Notes: generated by a model from the sequence alone, not told the origin. DNA of 64,000 nucleotides from an uncultured Cryomorphaceae bacterium (GCA_937120475.1 CAKZJV010000007.1:884068-948067), one strand, 5' to 3'; positions 25,464 through 34,502 are shown, counted from the stretch's first letter. Made by a program: numbers and translations.

Positions 25464-26975
25464 CTAATAAATAAGTTCAGGGTCAATTTCAAGGGTTTGG
25501 ATAAAGTTTTTAGCCCGGGCTATATCCTCGGCAATAATGCGGTCCTTCTCAATGAAGCCCACCTCCTGGCGGAAACTCTCCAGGAAAGCTCCGAGAAATT
25601 CTGAAGTGTGATCTTTCCTGAAATACAAGGCCTGTGAAGCCGATATCAGTTCAATGGCCAAAACGGTTTCCAGGTTGTTGACTACTTTCCAGGCTTTGGT
25701 AGCTGCATTGGCTCCCATGCTCACATGATCTTCCTGTCCGTTGGAAGAAACAATGGAATCCACCGAGGCAGGAGTACAAAGCTGTTTGTTCTGGCTTACT
25801 ATAGAAGCCGCAGTATATTGGGCAATCATAAGGCCACTGTTCAGGCCGGGGCTGGCCACCAAAAAGGGCGGTAACTCACGCTGGCCACTCACCAGCAAAT
25901 ACGTTCTACGTTCTGAGATATTGGCCAGCTCGGCCGCGGCAATCGCCATATGATCCAGGGCCAGGGCCAGCGGCTGCCCGTGAAAATTACCCCCGGAAAT
26001 AATCAGGTCCTCATCCGGAAAAATGGTGGGGTTATCGGTCACCGAGTTAATCTCGCGCGTAAATACTTTTTCCACGTATTCAAGGGCATCCTTACTGGCT
26101 CCATGAACCTGCGGCATACACCGGAAGGAATATGGGTCCTGCACGTGTGCCTTAGGCCTGCTGATCATATCACTACCCTCCAAAAACTCACGGATACGCT
26201 CCGCAGTTTTAAGCTGGCCATTATGCGCCCTCACCAGGTGAATAAGTTCGTTAAAAGGCTCCGGGCGGCCATCATAAGCTTCCAGGGATAGTGCTCCTAC
26301 CAGGTCGGCCAGGTACGATAACTTGCGCAGACGCATTAAAGCCACACTGCCGTAGGCACTCATGAACTGTGTACCGTTGAGCATGGCCAAACCTTCCTTG
26401 GATTGAAGGGTAATGGGTTCCAGGCCCAGGTCATGCAATACCTCAATGGATTTTTCAAGATTACCCCGGTACATTACTTCACCCTCACCCATTAAGGGCA
26501 GGGTGAGGTGTGCCAAAGGTGCCAGGTCGCCCGATGCTCCCAAGGAGCCTTGCTCGTAAATGAGCGGAAAAACATCATTTGCGTAAAAGTTGAGTAAGCC
26601 CTCCACCAGCCGGGTTCGCACCCCGGAATGACCGTATGAAAGTGAGCGTGCCTTGAGCAACAGCATCATGCGAACTACCTCTTGCGGAACGGTATCTCCC
26701 GTACCACAGGCATGGGACCGCACCAGGTTTTCCTGTAATGCTTCCAGGTCCTTACCTTCAATACTGATGTTGTACAGCGATCCAAAACCGGTATTGATAC
26801 CATAAACAGGTTTTTCCTCACGCTCTACCTTTTCGTTAAGATAGTCACGGCATTTTTGAATTTTTTGGCGTGATTCTTCCGATAATTCAACCGGTTCACC
26901 GGAATGGAACCATTTCGCCAGTTCTCTCAGCGTAATTTCCCGTGGGCTGATTTGAAAAGCTTTAGTGTCGGCCAT
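25464..26975 (-). CDS. hutH: Histidine ammonia-lyase
   Basis: Deaminates histidine to urocanate, first step of histidine breakdown; 503 residues, normal length. The MIO prosthetic group forms from A147-S148-G149 in GSLGASGDLAPLAHL. YGINTGFG at about 58-65 and the SH pair at 87-88, which favours histidine over tyrosine or phenylalanine, are present, as are NGTQFMSAY and the QDPYSFRCMPQVHG segment. The start overlaps the end of hisS by 14 nt, so translation of the lyase depends on the synthetase. Other hut genes (hutU, hutI, hutG) are not in the window. Its stop abuts that of the convergent T9SS gene with no spacer. Confidence 0.95.
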   Translation of the reverse strand: MADTKAFQISPREITLRELAKWFHSGEPVELSEESRQKIQKCRDYLNEKVEREEKPVYGINTGFGSLYNISIEGKDLEALQENLVRSHACGTGDTVPQEVVRMMLLLKARSLSYGHSGVRTRLVEGLLNFYANDVFPLIYEQGSLGASGDLAPLAHLTLPLMGEGEVMYRGNLEKSIEVLHDLGLEPITLQSKEGLAMLNGTQFMSAYGSVALMRLRKLSYLADLVGALSLEAYDGRPEPFNELIHLVRAHNGQLKTAERIREFLEGSDMISRPKAHVQDPYSFRCMPQVHGASKDALEYVEKVFTREINSVTDNPTIFPDEDLIISGGNFHGQPLALALDHMAIAAAELANISERRTYLLVSGQRELPPFLVASPGLNSGLMIAQYTAASIVSQNKQLCTPASVDSIVSSNGQEDHVSMGANAATKAWKVVNNLETVLAIELISASQALYFRKDHTSEFLGAFLESFRQEVGFIEKDRIIAEDIARAKNFIQTLEIDPELIY

Positions 26976-28344
26976 ACTCGGAAGGGATGTTTTGAGAAAA
27001 ATGTTGTAGTAATTCTACCCGGCTCATATTGCTTTGCTCTCCGCTGTGCATGTGTTTAAGGGCAAAGCTGCCTTTTTCAATTTCATGGGTACCAATCAAA
27101 ACTACGTAGGGTATATTCTTGCGATTGGCAAAATCCATTTGTTTTTTCAGTTTGGCACTATCGGGATATACCTCGGCTTTTACACGGAGGTCACGCAACT
27201 CATTAGCCAGCTTCAGCGCATAAAGCGACTCCTCCAGGCCAAAGTTAACAAAGAGCACCTCGGTGCCTTCGGCTTCCATATCCGGAAAAAGGTCCAGCTC
27301 TTCCATGGCCAGGTAAATCCGATCCAGGCCAAAGGATATACCAATACCTGAAAGGCCCTTCATCCCGAATATGGCGGTAAGATCATCATAGCGGCCTCCT
27401 CCTCCCACCGATCCGAGGTTTACATCGGGTGCCACCACCTCGAAAATAGCCCCGGTATAATAATCCAGGCCTCGGGCCAGGGTGAGGTCTAACTGCAAGG
27501 GAGTGTCTTTATCCACGTGTTCCAGCACAAAGCGAAGTTCTTCCACTCCCCGGTTTCCAATTTCAGAGCTTTTTACCAGTTCTTCAATTTGTGCCAGTTG
27601 TTCGCTATTGTTTCCCGATAATGCCGCAATGCGCGCTATACCTTCTATCGCCTCAGCCTCAAAACCGCGATCCTTCAATTCTTTTTGTACCCCTTGCAAG
27701 CCAATTTTGTCGAGTTTGTCTAAGGCAATCGTAAAGTCACCAAGCCGGTTGTTGATACCTAAGCTTTCGGCAATGCCCGCCAGTAACTTCCGGTTATTGA
27801 TCTTAATGATTACCGGCACTTTTAATTTCTGGAAGGCCTCTTTGTAAATGCGGATAAAATCCAACTCCAGTAGCAACGAATCAGAACCAACGGCATCGGC
27901 ATCACACTGGTAAAACTCCGTGAACCTGCCTTTTTGAGGACGGTCGGCCCGCCACACCGGTTGTACCTGGTAACGCTTAAAAGGGAATTGTATCTCATTT
28001 TGATTTTGAACCACAAAGCGGGCAAATGGAACGGTTAAGTCATAGCGCAATGCCTTGTTGGAAATGGCACCTAAAACCGCACTCGAATCTTTGTCGGCCA
28101 GACTTTTTCCATCGGCATGGCTTAAAAAATCACCGCTTCTTAAAAGCTTAAAGATAAGCCGGTCACCCTCTTCCCCGTACTTACCGGTAAGGGTAGAAAG
28201 ATTTTCCATGGCCGGGGTTTCGATAGGTGCAAACCCGTATTTTTTAAATACTTCCTTAAGGTGATCTATAATATACTCACGCCTGAGCATGGTTTCGGGC
28301 AACATATCCCGGGTACCCTTAGGCAATGATGGTTTTACCGACAT
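26962..28344 (-). CDS. hisS: Histidyl-tRNA synthetase
   Basis: Class II aminoacyl-tRNA synthetase, 460 residues, charging tRNA-His in the cytoplasm. Motif 1 region KGTRDMLPE near 9-17, motif 2 with FKRYQVQPVWRADRPQKGRF near 122-141, the histidine-binding LARGLDYYTGAIFEV near 285-299, and GGGGRYDDL and GISFGLDR motif 3 are all present; the C-terminal anticodon-binding domain occupies about 355-445. It precedes and overlaps hutH by 14 nt. Upstream, TATAATTTTA-like sequence around 28360-28370 could serve as a weak -7 element. Confidence 0.98.
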   Translation of the reverse strand: MSVKPSLPKGTRDMLPETMLRREYIIDHLKEVFKKYGFAPIETPAMENLSTLTGKYGEEGDRLIFKLLRSGDFLSHADGKSLADKDSSAVLGAISNKALRYDLTVPFARFVVQNQNEIQFPFKRYQVQPVWRADRPQKGRFTEFYQCDADAVGSDSLLLELDFIRIYKEAFQKLKVPVIIKINNRKLLAGIAESLGINNRLGDFTIALDKLDKIGLQGVQKELKDRGFEAEAIEGIARIAALSGNNSEQLAQIEELVKSSEIGNRGVEELRFVLEHVDKDTPLQLDLTLARGLDYYTGAIFEVVAPDVNLGSVGGGGRYDDLTAIFGMKGLSGIGISFGLDRIYLAMEELDLFPDMEAEGTEVLFVNFGLEESLYALKLANELRDLRVKAEVYPDSAKLKKQMDFANRKNIPYVVLIGTHEIEKGSFALKHMHSGEQSNMSRVELLQHFSQNIPSEYGRH

Positions 28345-28398
28345 AATTTCATTTTAATGAGGCGGTAAAATTATAGGAATTTAGGGGATGGTCAAGTA

Positions 28399-28587
28399 TT
28401 AGTCGGTCTCGTCCGTGTCTTTCCTGCGTTTGAGCATTCCGGTTCCTGAACTGAAAAAGATTATCCCCAATATAGCCAGGGCCCAGGGATTTACACTTAC
28501 CAGGTTTTGACCAAATATGCCAATGAAACCCAAAACGAGGCCTATGCCTCCAAGTGCCAGTAGAATTACACCGATAATTTTGATCAT
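28399..28587 (-). CDS. Small two-helix membrane protein
   Basis: A 62-residue protein with two hydrophobic helices (about 3-25 and 34-52) separated by a short GQNLVSVNPWA loop, and a charged C-terminal tail (KRRKDTDETD). Glycine-rich helices and strand placement between dnaJ-like and hisS genes suggest a real gene; hydrophobicity pattern is far from a random reading frame. I do not recognise a named family. A 7-bp hairpin (28592-28598 with 28605-28611) lies just before its ATG. Confidence 0.65.
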   Translation of the reverse strand: MIKIIGVILLALGGIGLVLGFIGIFGQNLVSVNPWALAILGIIFFSSGTGMLKRRKDTDETD

Positions 28588-28628
28588 GTAAGCAGTTTTG
28601 TAATAAACTGCCTTTCCTTTTAAAAGGT

Positions 28629-29546
28629 TCAGTCCATCTCACCTTTACACTTCATTTCCAACTCCTTAAAAGTTTTACTTTTTCTCATGAAAAACCAGCT
28701 GATGCTATTATCACCCAGATTTTCCATAAAAAAAGTATTGCGGTGCAGTACTTCGCTCAGGCCTTCTACCTGGTATTCCTGAAAGATCAGTAAAGTAAGG
28801 CAGTCTGCGGTGCGCTTGCGCTGTACATCACCCATATCACTTTCATTTTCACTTAACCAAACTTCCAGTTCGCGGGAAACGGCCACCAGGTAACTATTGA
28901 AAGTTTCGCTGGACATGCGCAAATAATTCAAGCGATGAAAATCAGGGTTTCCCATTTCGTACACCAACTCAAACTCATGGCCGGTAACCAGCGGCATCCC
29001 CTGATCGGTAAGCATGGTAAAACCTTCGTTGGATACGTATTTTCGATACTCCACCCAGCCTTCTTCGGTTTCAAAAGTGTAGATTACCCGGTTTTGGGCA
29101 ATACCTACCACCCGGGCGGTGGTGTAAACGGGGGTCGCATCAATCCGGAGGTTTTTATACCAGGTCCACCCCTGACGTAAGCTGAAGTATAAAACCACCA
29201 ACCCTATTAATAAATAAATAGCGCGGGTATATTGGCGCGACTGTTCCTTTTCACGCTCCTGCCGCATTTTGCGCACCCTTTCGCGGTACTTAGCCTTGGC
29301 TTGTTCCTGGGCCCACTTTACCAGTATTTCCCGGGCCTTTTCAATATCCTCGGCTTTATACCTTGGCTTTTGGCGAGCGCCCATAAGGTATTCATAGGCC
29401 TCCAATATCTGCATGAATTTTTCCTTGGCCTCCTTACCGGGGTTAACATCCGGGTGGTATTTCATGGCGAGCTTGCGGTAAGCTTTTTTTACTCGCTCTT
29501 TATCGGCCCCGGGAGGTAAGCCCAGTATTCGGTAGTAATGATCCAT
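28629..29546 (-). CDS. J-domain membrane protein (DnaJ-like)
   Basis: 305 residues. A canonical J-domain fills residues 1-65 with the DnaK-stimulating HPD at 31-33 and a helix-IV region [10 protein letters not shown] basic, glutamine-rich coiled segment (about 70-105) follows, then one membrane helix at about 108-125, and a C-terminal domain of about 180 residues without recognised motif. It therefore presents a J-domain in the cytoplasm and a long domain on the other side of the membrane, or the reverse; it is not the general chaperone DnaJ, as Gly/Phe and zinc-finger regions are missing. Likely client-specific co-chaperone. Confidence 0.88.
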   Translation of the reverse strand: MDHYYRILGLPPGADKERVKKAYRKLAMKYHPDVNPGKEAKEKFMQILEAYEYLMGARQKPRYKAEDIEKAREILVKWAQEQAKAKYRERVRKMRQEREKEQSRQYTRAIYLLIGLVVLYFSLRQGWTWYKNLRIDATPVYTTARVVGIAQNRVIYTFETEEGWVEYRKYVSNEGFTMLTDQGMPLVTGHEFELVYEMGNPDFHRLNYLRMSSETFNSYLVAVSRELEVWLSENESDMGDVQRKRTADCLTLLIFQEYQVEGLSEVLHRNTFFMENLGDNSISWFFMRKSKTFKELEMKCKGEMD

Positions 29547-29550
29547 GGAA

Positions 29551-29583
29551 AACGGTGAAAATTACAAAAGCCATCCCTTTGCA
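29551..29583 (-). promoter_or_regulatory. Candidate promoter of the J-domain gene
   Basis: On the minus strand TTTG, a 17-nt spacer and TAATTTTC (seven of eight to TAnnTTTG) are found just before the start codon at 29546. The spacing fits the Flavobacterium -33/-7 architecture. It lies in the 81-nt interval shared with the divergent glutaminase gene. Confidence 0.4.
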
Positions 29584-29627
29584 AAGAACATAGCTGTCAG
29601 GTTTTTGTCTGGTATAAAAATAACGGT

Positions 29628-30542
29628 ATGGATTACCCCTCTATTTTAAAGGAGATTGAAGCAGAGATCAACCTCAACCAAACCCGTGGAAAGGTAGCCA
29701 GCTACATTCCGGAACTGGCGCGTGTCAATCCCCAGAAATACGGGCTGCACCTGGCTTGTATGAACGGTGATCACTTTTCACTGGGCCATTCGGATGAAAA
29801 GTTCTCTATTCAGAGTATCTCCAAGGTACTGTCTCTGAGTCTTGCCATATCACGTTTGGGTTCACGCATTTGGTCTCGCCTGGACGTTGAACCTTCCGGC
29901 AACCCCTTCAATTCACTGATACAACTGGAATATGAAGACGGTATTCCACGAAACCCCTTGATTAACAGTGGTGCCATTGTAATAGCTGATATACTGGTAT
30001 CGGCACTGGACCATCCTAAAAAGGATTTACTGGATTTTGTACGAAAGCTGGGCGGGTCGGAAGACATTCATTTCAACGAGGAGGTGGCACAATCTGAAAA
30101 AGAACACGGTTTCCGCAATTATGCCCTGGCCAATATGCTGAAGTCCTACGACAACCTCCACAATGATGTGGAGGAAGTACTGGACTTCTACTTTCACCAG
30201 TGTAGCATAGAAATGTCGTGCAAGGAATTGGCCCAGACCTTCCTTTTATTCGCTAATGAAGGGGCTATCCACAACACTAAGGACCGTGTCCTCACCCGGC
30301 TGCAAACCAAACGGATCAATTCATTGATGCAAACCTGCGGCTTCTACGATGAGGCCGGTGAATTTTCTTTCCTGGTAGGCCTACCGGGCAAGAGTGGTGT
30401 AGGTGGTGGCATTGTAGCTGTTCATCCCGGGGAGTACAGTGTAGCCGTGTGGAGTCCCAGGCTCAATAAAAAGGGTAATTCTGTATTGGGTATGAAAACC
30501 CTGGAACTGCTGACCACTAAAACCGGTCGTTCCATTTTTTAA
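29628..30542 (+). CDS. glsA: Glutaminase
   Basis: Hydrolyses glutamine to glutamate and ammonia; 304 residues, the normal size of the serine-dependent beta-lactamase-fold glutaminases. The catalytic S-x-x-K tetrad SISK is at 63-66, followed by RNPLINSGAI near 107-116, the QSEKEHGFRNYALANM stretch and the KSG-type loop PGKSGVGGGI near 253-262. Starts at ATG 29628. The next gene, a BASS family symporter, begins 33 nt later, so the two may be co-transcribed, though no joint role is obvious. Confidence 0.95.
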   Translation: MDYPSILKEIEAEINLNQTRGKVASYIPELARVNPQKYGLHLACMNGDHFSLGHSDEKFSIQSISKVLSLSLAISRLGSRIWSRLDVEPSGNPFNSLIQLEYEDGIPRNPLINSGAIVIADILVSALDHPKKDLLDFVRKLGGSEDIHFNEEVAQSEKEHGFRNYALANMLKSYDNLHNDVEEVLDFYFHQCSIEMSCKELAQTFLLFANEGAIHNTKDRVLTRLQTKRINSLMQTCGFYDEAGEFSFLVGLPGKSGVGGGIVAVHPGEYSVAVWSPRLNKKGNSVLGMKTLELLTTKTGRSIF

Positions 30543-30575
30543 TATTGGCTATATTCCGCGCTTCTTTCGGTAGTT

Positions 30576-31493
30576 ATGGAAAACGAGATCGATGCCATCC
30601 GGCTGAATTTTGACCAGGAAGGACTTTTTGTATTGAATATTTGCCTGGCGGTGGTCATGTTTGGAGTGGCCCTCGGCTTAAGTATTCAGGATTTCCGGAA
30701 TATTCTGAAAACACCCAAACCGGCACTGGTGGGCATCAGCTCTCAATTTATACTCCTCCCCTTACTTACTTTTGGTTTGGTGCGGCTTATTCAACCGGCT
30801 CCCAGCCTGGCTTTGGGTATGATTTTGCTGGCAGCTTGCCCCGGTGGGAATATCTCCAACTTCATGAGCCAACTGGCCGGTGGGAATTCGGCCCTTTCAG
30901 TAACGCTTACCGCATTTTCAACGGCTTTGGCCATTCTGTTTACTCCACTGAACCTGCAATTTTGGGGCAGCCTTTACCCACCCACCCTGGCTATCCTTCA
31001 AAAGGTGAGCATTGACCCTTTGGAGGTATTTAAAACCATTGTGCTTATACTGGGTATTCCTCTCATTGCCGGCATGGCCTTCAATCATTGGAAACCTGGT
31101 TTATCCAAAGTTTTGAGCCGTATTCTCAAACCGCTGTCTATTGCCATCTTTATTGGCCTGGTAATCGTAGCCTTCAGTAAAAACACCGATATTTTTACGG
31201 AGCATATTCACCACGTGGTGCTCATCGTATTTATTCATAATGCTGTGGCCCTTTCCAGCGGGTTTGTATGGGGAAAAATCAACCGTCTTCCCGAACGCGA
31301 CTGCCGCACCCTGGCCATTGAAACGGGCATCCAAAACTCAGGACTGGGACTGCTCTTGATTTTCAGTTTTTTTGAGGGGTTGGGTGGCATGGCTTTAATT
31401 GCCGGATGGTGGAGCATATGGCACATCATAGCCGGTTTGAGTCTTTCCTTTTTCTGGAATTACCGGAAGGCAAAATTGATTACCACCGTTTAA
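30576..31493 (+). CDS. Bile acid:sodium symporter family (BASS) transporter
   Basis: Inner membrane secondary carrier of 305 residues with about nine or ten hydrophobic helices. Family marks are AACPGGNISNFMSQLAGGN (about 88-106), a sodium-site segment of BASS proteins, and the later EtgIQNSGLGLLL element (about 248-260). Members import bile acids, pyruvate, pantoate or other organic anions with Na+; bile acids are improbable for a free-living bacterium, so the substrate is unknown. The stop codon shares TTAA with the convergent DUF3667 gene. Confidence 0.9.
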   Translation: MENEIDAIRLNFDQEGLFVLNICLAVVMFGVALGLSIQDFRNILKTPKPALVGISSQFILLPLLTFGLVRLIQPAPSLALGMILLAACPGGNISNFMSQLAGGNSALSVTLTAFSTALAILFTPLNLQFWGSLYPPTLAILQKVSIDPLEVFKTIVLILGIPLIAGMAFNHWKPGLSKVLSRILKPLSIAIFIGLVIVAFSKNTDIFTEHIHHVVLIVFIHNAVALSSGFVWGKINRLPERDCRTLAIETGIQNSGLGLLLIFSFFEGLGGMALIAGWWSIWHIIAGLSLSFFWNYRKAKLITTV

Positions 31494-32302
31494 GGCCCAG
31501 CCTTGGGAGGGGCAAAACTCTTTAATTCCTCCGGGCTTAGGCTAAGCATGTAAATCACCAGTACTATCATAACGATTAGCATAAAACCAAACATAAAAAG
31601 GGCAAACGTAAATAGTGACTTAAAGAATAATACTATCCAGTTTTGCCGGAAAAGACTCCGGTAAACATAGGTTTGGTAAATAAAGGTTAACGGCATGGTC
31701 AGTAAGGTGCCATAGGCAAAGTAATCGATGGAAATAATCAAAACGGGGGAAAAGAGCAGCCCCATCAAACTGATGGCTCCGTAGGTATAGGCTCCCAACA
31801 CCAGGTGCTCAGCATAATTGTAACCTTTTTTCCGAAAAACAATCCAACTTCCTAAAGCCATAGCGGGCAGTGCCAGTAGCATGAATATATTCATGTAGGA
31901 GTAATAGATGTGCATAAAGCCTTCCATAGCCGGGCTGGCACTGGTGGTGGCTCCCATCTGGGCATTGATACTATCCTGCACCCTTTGATAAAAACCGGTG
32001 GACACCAAAAACAACACTTGTAGGGTTAGCCAAAAGAATACAAAGCGAAAAGGGTGAAAATAGGGAACGGTTACACCTTTCAGAAAATCACGGATTACCT
32101 TACCGGGGTTGCGAAACATTAACCAGGAGGTGTGCCAGAGTCCGCGATCGAGGTTTATCAGCGACTGGAACAGGTAGCCCAGGCTATTCCTTAAAGTTAT
32201 CCGTTGGTCAATAAACTTTTGACCGCAGGAGGGGCAAAAATTTCCTTCGTAATTAGTATTGCAATGTTTACAGGTCTTAGTCGAAGTTACGTTGGCATCC
32301 AT
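31490..32302 (-). CDS. DUF3667 zinc-ribbon membrane protein
   Basis: 270 residues. An N-terminal zinc ribbon (CKHC and CPSC, residues about 11-31) is followed by an amphipathic RITLRNSLGYLFQSLINLDRGLWHTSW segment typical of DUF3667 and then about five membrane helices (80-100, 125-150, 165-190, 195-215, 225-255). The family is frequent in Bacteroidota and has no known function. It follows menE on the same strand after 32 nt and may be co-transcribed with it. Confidence 0.85.
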   Translation of the reverse strand: MDANVTSTKTCKHCNTNYEGNFCPSCGQKFIDQRITLRNSLGYLFQSLINLDRGLWHTSWLMFRNPGKVIRDFLKGVTVPYFHPFRFVFFWLTLQVLFLVSTGFYQRVQDSINAQMGATTSASPAMEGFMHIYYSYMNIFMLLALPAMALGSWIVFRKKGYNYAEHLVLGAYTYGAISLMGLLFSPVLIISIDYFAYGTLLTMPLTFIYQTYVYRSLFRQNWIVLFFKSLFTFALFMFGFMLIVMIVLVIYMLSLSPEELKSFAPPKAGP

Positions 32303-32334
32303 ACAGTTACTGGGTTGACGCGGACTAAAATAAT

Positions 32335-33363
32335 TTAAATTTTGAGAAGGGTTTCAGGCCGGTTGAGTTTACCGTTGGAAGTATATTCAAACCGGGCGAG
32401 GTTAATAATTTCCTTAGGGATTTCGTAAGGTGTAAGCTTTTGGAAAAGGTGCTTTACCTCCTCCTTTTTTATGGCTCTGGCCGTTTCCACCAACATTACC
32501 AGTTTATGCCCTAAATCCTTATCCGGTTTACCGGCTAAAAAGAATGGATAATCCCACCCGCCCATTTTAGCTTCTATCGCCTCGGGGAACAATTTCACCC
32601 CTCCACTATTCACCACATTGTCATAGCGCCCCAGCCACTTGAACTCATGGGGGCTTAATAATTCCACTACATCATTGGTAATTAGATTTTTTACGCCAAT
32701 ATCCGGTGAATGAATGACTAAACAATTCCGTTCATCGATATCAAAATGTACTCCATCCATAGCTTTGAAATGATCAGAACCTCCCGCGTTTAATCTTCGC
32801 ATCGCCACGTGAGAAATGGTTTCCGTCATTCCGTAAGTATGCCACACTTCACCGGTACGTTTTTCCCGGAGTTTTGTTTCCAGATCAGGAGGAACAGGTC
32901 CTCCGCCAATGATCAGTTTTTGAATACAGCCCAGTTGATCCAGGGATTGGCTGGCCTGGTAAGGCACCATGGCCGCAAAATCAAAATTCCCAACCAGATT
33001 TTCCAAAGGCCTGGATTGTGGCTCTACAATATGAAGATCGAGCTTCCCTACCCACCAACGCATCAACATCATCAGGCCACCTACCTTATCCGTTGGCAGG
33101 CATAAAAGAGCCCGGTCGCCTGGCTTTACCTTTAAAAACCGCAGGGTTTTAAGGGCGGAGGCCTTCATGTGTTCTTTAGGTAACCGGATAGTTTTAGGAG
33201 CTCCGGTGGAGCCGGAAGTTTGTATTTCCAGGTAGGTTTGAGGGTTGTTAAATTGTCTGATAAAATCCTGAACCGGCTTTAATTCAGTCTTATGGGATAA
33301 ATTTACCGCCTTGATTGACAGCGATTTCCCTTTAAAAACAACTTTTTTTTCGTTTTCACCCAA
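32335..33363 (-). CDS. menE: o-Succinylbenzoate--CoA ligase-like AMP-binding enzyme
   Basis: ANL-superfamily enzyme of 342 residues that would activate o-succinylbenzoate as its CoA thioester in menaquinone synthesis. The adenylation loop TSGSTGAPKTIRL is near 50-62, followed by the TYGMTET motif near 176-182 and GRYDNVVNSGGVKLFP near 241-256; the C-terminal lid is short. It is shorter than proteobacterial MenE (about 450) but this size is common in flavobacteria as I recall. The start is TTG 33363. Unlike the other men genes it is separated by 106 nt and a hairpin terminator from menC. Confidence 0.88.
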   Translation of the reverse strand: MGENEKKVVFKGKSLSIKAVNLSHKTELKPVQDFIRQFNNPQTYLEIQTSGSTGAPKTIRLPKEHMKASALKTLRFLKVKPGDRALLCLPTDKVGGLMMLMRWWVGKLDLHIVEPQSRPLENLVGNFDFAAMVPYQASQSLDQLGCIQKLIIGGGPVPPDLETKLREKRTGEVWHTYGMTETISHVAMRRLNAGGSDHFKAMDGVHFDIDERNCLVIHSPDIGVKNLITNDVVELLSPHEFKWLGRYDNVVNSGGVKLFPEAIEAKMGGWDYPFFLAGKPDKDLGHKLVMLVETARAIKKEEVKHLFQKLTPYEIPKEIINLARFEYTSNGKLNRPETLLKI

Positions 33364-33370
33364 CCCTCAA

Positions 33371-33378
33371 TATCTTTT
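33371..33378 (+). promoter_or_regulatory. Possible plus-strand -7 box between menE and menC
   Basis: TATCTTTT matches TAnnTTTG at seven of eight positions, on the strand opposite to both flanking genes. It would place a transcription start near 33384 and drive only the short segment ending in the terminator at 33439-33470. No -33 element is evident. Confidence 0.2.
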
Positions 33379-33383
33379 AAACG

Positions 33384-33470
33384 TGAGCTATAGTACAGTT
33401 CCTATTTCTATTAAGTCGAAAGTGACTTACCCTGTTCTAAAAAGCACCCCTCAAGAGGTGCTTTTTTTTT
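33384..33470 (+). ncRNA. Candidate small RNA between menE and menC
   Basis: This segment has a 6-bp hairpin, TAAGTC (33412-33417) with GACTTA (33424-33429), followed by a 10-bp GC-centred hairpin with a run of ten T on the plus strand. No coding frame is on the plus strand, so a plus-strand terminator here has no gene to end unless a short RNA is made. Equally, it could be a bidirectional terminator for menC on the minus strand, where the tail is only five U. The RNA is a hypothesis. Confidence 0.25.
33439..33470. terminator. Intrinsic terminator, strongest on the plus strand
   Basis: AAAAAGCACC (33439-33448) pairs perfectly with GGTGCTTTTT (33457-33466) around an 8-nt loop. The plus strand has ten consecutive T from 33462, an ideal terminator; the minus strand tail after the stem is TTTTT from the stem itself and then AGAAC. 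The minus-strand use would end the menI-menC transcript before menE. Confidence 0.75.
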
Positions 33471-34501
33471 TATAGGTTAATCTTCCAAACGCCTTCCACA
33501 TCGTAAGCTATTTCCCCATTTTCAATGTACAAGGGGCATGTAAAGTTGTTGGTGTAAAGGCTTCCGGTACCCAATCCTGAAGGCATGGGGTTATGCAAAG
33601 TGGCGTTCCACTGGGCAATGGCATTGAGCCCTACGTTACTTTCCAGTGCACTGGTTACCCACCAGCCTGCACCTACTTCCTCGCTTAGGGCCATCCACTC
33701 TTCACTCCCTTGAAAGCCCCCGACAAAACTGGGTTTTAAAATGATGTATTGCGGGCGAATGGTATGCAATAGTTCGCGCCTGCGCGATCCTTCAAAAACA
33801 CCGATCAATTCCTCATCCAGCGCAATGGGCAAAGGCGTTGCTTCGCAAAGTTGTGCCATTTCCTGCCACTGTCCTTTGGCGATGGGTTGCTCAATGGAGT
33901 GAATGCTTAATTCGGATAAACGGTGGAGTTTATCCATAGCCTCTGCTGCGGTGAAAGCCCCGTTGGCATCTACCCTTAACTGCAGTTCATTGGCTGAAAA
34001 CTCACTGCGGATGGCTTTAAGGATGGCGACCTCATCATTAAAACCCACCGCGCCCACTTTCATTTTTAAAACGCTAAAGCCCTCCTGTAAACGCTGTTTT
34101 ACCTGCTCTTTCATGAAGCCGATATCCCCCATCCATATTAAACCGTTAATGGGTTGCCGGGCTTTACCAAGGGTAAAATCGGTATTGAAGAGAATATGAT
34201 TTTCGGTTTCCAGATCCTTCAAAGCCATTTCCAAACCAAACTGTATGGAGGGGAATTCTTTATAGTCGCCATAAAGCACTTCAAAGGGCTTATCGATCTC
34301 GCGGGTCAATTGTTCCAGTCGGGATTCGTAATCCGGACGATCATCCACACTAAGCCCGCGCAACAGCCCGCACTCCCCTATGCCGGTTTTCCCACCTTTT
34401 TCAAGCTGCAGAAAATAAGAGTCTTTGCTCCTTAAAATGCCACGGCTGGTACCACTGGGCTGTTTAAATCTTAGGGTATATTTTTTCCAGTGCGCTTTCA
34501 T
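33470..34501 (-). CDS. menC: o-Succinylbenzoate synthase
   Basis: Enolase-superfamily enzyme of 343 residues that dehydrates SHCHC to o-succinylbenzoate. The catalytic KMK-type motif appears as VLKMKVGAV near 144-152, followed by metal ligands in LRVDANGAF (near 177), IEQPI (near 204) and LDEELIG (near 229), and a final lysine in YIILKPSF near 252. It begins 1 nt after the menA stop. The start is ATG 34501. Confidence 0.93.
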   Translation of the reverse strand: MKAHWKKYTLRFKQPSGTSRGILRSKDSYFLQLEKGGKTGIGECGLLRGLSVDDRPDYESRLEQLTREIDKPFEVLYGDYKEFPSIQFGLEMALKDLETENHILFNTDFTLGKARQPINGLIWMGDIGFMKEQVKQRLQEGFSVLKMKVGAVGFNDEVAILKAIRSEFSANELQLRVDANGAFTAAEAMDKLHRLSELSIHSIEQPIAKGQWQEMAQLCEATPLPIALDEELIGVFEGSRRRELLHTIRPQYIILKPSFVGGFQGSEEWMALSEEVGAGWWVTSALESNVGLNAIAQWNATLHNPMPSGLGTGSLYTNNFTCPLYIENGEIAYDVEGVWKINL

Positions 34502-34502
34502 G

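Noticed and set aside
28592-28611. Hairpin between the J-domain gene and the small membrane protein as a terminator
   Set aside because: The 7-bp stem has no U run on the minus strand, where it would have to act; kept only as a possible start-site structure.
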